This document shows positions 6,031 to 6,932 of a DNA stretch of 6,932 bases, piece after piece. The DNA is from UBA2632 sp964452155 (GTDB lineage Bacteria > Bacteroidota > Bacteroidia > Bacteroidales > Dysgonomonadaceae), in the NCBI GenBank assembly GCA_964452155.1, contig CAYVLC010000142.1, positions 1-6,932 of the forward strand, written 5' to 3'. How positions within the stretch are numbered: the first letter of the stretch is position 1; each line of letters begins with the position of its first letter. Under the pieces are notes generated by a model. The model was not told the DNA's origin, ran no database searches, and worked only from the letters and a program-made list of their open reading frames with translations. The translations under genes and the position numbers were made by a program.

Positions 6031-6932
6031 GATTTTTTTGTTTTTGGACCTACAATAAATAGATAAAACGAACCAGCAAGAAGCATGATAATGCCTGTAT
6101 ATACAACGGGCAACCAAGGATCTCGCACTAATTCAAAAATACTTGTTTCGGAATACTTCCCCTTTGATTGGTCGTAGCTCAACTGATAAATGATCCAGCT
6201 GGCAATTCGTAGAGGTTTGTTCACTTCTATAACTGCACTTGTGCTCTGGCCATCTTCGGTAAAAACTTGTACATGTGAACTGTATTTTTTTACTTCCTGC
6301 ATAGGCATTACCAAAGCCACATCTTTATTTATATAGACCACACTTTGTGGAAACATAAAGCTGCCATTGCTAACCCATCCTACTACAGGATCAACCATAT
6401 CTTCGTTGCTTACCCTCACCCTTATGGCATGAGTATTACCCTCTGAATGATAAGCAACTGCAGATGTTCTTAAAGAATCGCGAATAATAGCGGCATTGGG
6501 TAAGTAAGACAATATATCGATGTTATAATCCAACAATTTAGTCGATTTCCCCTCACCCTCATACAGATACGATACAGGTTTTTTTAAAGGAAGAGCCTTT
6601 CCACTTTGTAAATCAACCAGCATTAGTTTTGGCGGATACTCTTCAATCATAAATGTATCTAACTGAATAGCTATAGGGAGATCTACTAGGTTTTGCAGTT
6701 CATTTTGTGCACGCCACTCCATTTGTCCTTCGGCCACAGTCATGCGCATACGCATCAAATCGGCACTACCAAGCATGCCTCCCATAAAGGCAAGAAATAG
6801 CCCTACATGATTAAGATAAAACCCAATATCGCGCCACGTAAATTTTCTTTGAGTTCTCTTTAGAATAGTAAAGCCAAGAATAACAAGTGTGTAGTAGCTA
6901 GCAAAGATAAAGGTCCACGAAGTAGTCATTTG
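6027..6932 (-). CDS. resB: ResB/Ccs1-like cytochrome c biogenesis protein, N-terminus cut off
   Basis: ResB (Ccs1) is the partner of CcsA in the System II cytochrome c synthase and is thought to hold the apocytochrome for haem attachment. Visible are two membrane helices (about residues 5-22 and 34-54 counted from the ATG at 6929), a periplasmic domain of about 215 residues, and a last membrane helix (about 274-292) ending GPKTKKS. His 41 in the second helix (LNHVGLFLAFMGG) is a likely conserved haem ligand. The family hallmark VNKPLRIASWIIYQLSYD (236-253) stands just before the last helix. Family members normally have additional N-terminal membrane helices, and the codon before the ATG at 6929 is an open CAA (6930-6932), so this Met is probably internal and the gene runs off the right edge. 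The stop TGA overlaps the ccsA start. Confidence 0.88.
   Translation of the reverse strand, partial: QMTTSWTFIFASYYTLVILGFTILKRTQRKFTWRDIGFYLNHVGLFLAFMGGMLGSADLMRMRMTVAEGQMEWRAQNELQNLVDLPIAIQLDTFMIEEYPPKLMLVDLQSGKALPLKKPVSYLYEGEGKSTKLLDYNIDILSYLPNAAIIRDSLRTSAVAYHSEGNTHAIRVRVSNEDMVDPVVGWVSNGSFMFPQSVVYINKDVALVMPMQEVKKYSSHVQVFTEDGQSTSAVIEVNKPLRIASWIIYQLSYDQSKGKYSETSIFELVRDPWLPVVYTGIIMLLAGSFYLFIVGPKTKKS

Noticed and set aside
1..6932. Mobile element, CRISPR array, toxin-antitoxin or phage defence genes
   Set aside because: All substantial coding regions are accounted for by intact housekeeping or respiratory genes, and no spaced direct repeats or transposase-like frames were seen. The tRNA shows no duplicated 3' end in the window that would mark an attachment site.

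Overview
The window looks like ordinary chromosomal DNA from a member of the Bacteroidota, most likely order Bacteroidales. The evidence is AT-rich sequence, gene starts without Shine-Dalgarno motifs, candidate promoters with the Bacteroidota -7 element TAnnTTTG, a type III (GlnN) glutamine synthetase, and a short mannose-1-phosphate guanylyltransferase beginning MRNNNFCIIM. The genus cannot be fixed by reading. No mobile element, CRISPR array, phage gene or broken gene was seen.

Layout from left to right: a tRNA-Leu(CAA) gene on the minus strand (2-85); a 215-bp divergent intergenic region (86-300) with candidate promoters for the tRNA and for the next gene; a plus-strand manC-type guanylyltransferase (301-1377); a strong hairpin terminator between convergent genes (1410-1441); glnN on the minus strand (1497-3698); a 203-bp intergenic region (3699-3901) carrying the glnN promoter and a 7-bp dyad over the predicted start of transcription; then three minus-strand genes that read as the 3' end of one operon: a ResB/Ccs1-like protein cut by the right edge (6027-6932), a CcsA-like haem-handling protein (5245-6030, overlapping resB by ATGA), and an alginate-export-family outer membrane beta-barrel protein (3902-5176).

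How the genes work together: ResB and CcsA form the System II cytochrome c synthase, which carries haem across the inner membrane and attaches it to c-type apocytochromes. In Bacteroidota such a pair commonly lies next to nrfHA, the ammonia-forming cytochrome c nitrite reductase; if so here, nrfHA would lie just beyond the right edge. The barrel protein lies 68 bp after ccsA with no visible promoter, so it is probably co-transcribed and may serve the same respiratory pathway at the outer membrane. GlnN, next in line but with its own promoter, assimilates ammonium. ManC makes GDP-mannose for surface glycans and is probably a separate single-gene unit.

No clearly novel system is present. The points most worth a second look are a 15-base sequence shared with one mismatch by the tRNA and glnN promoters, the dyad at the glnN start, and the barrel protein's place in a cytochrome c maturation operon.
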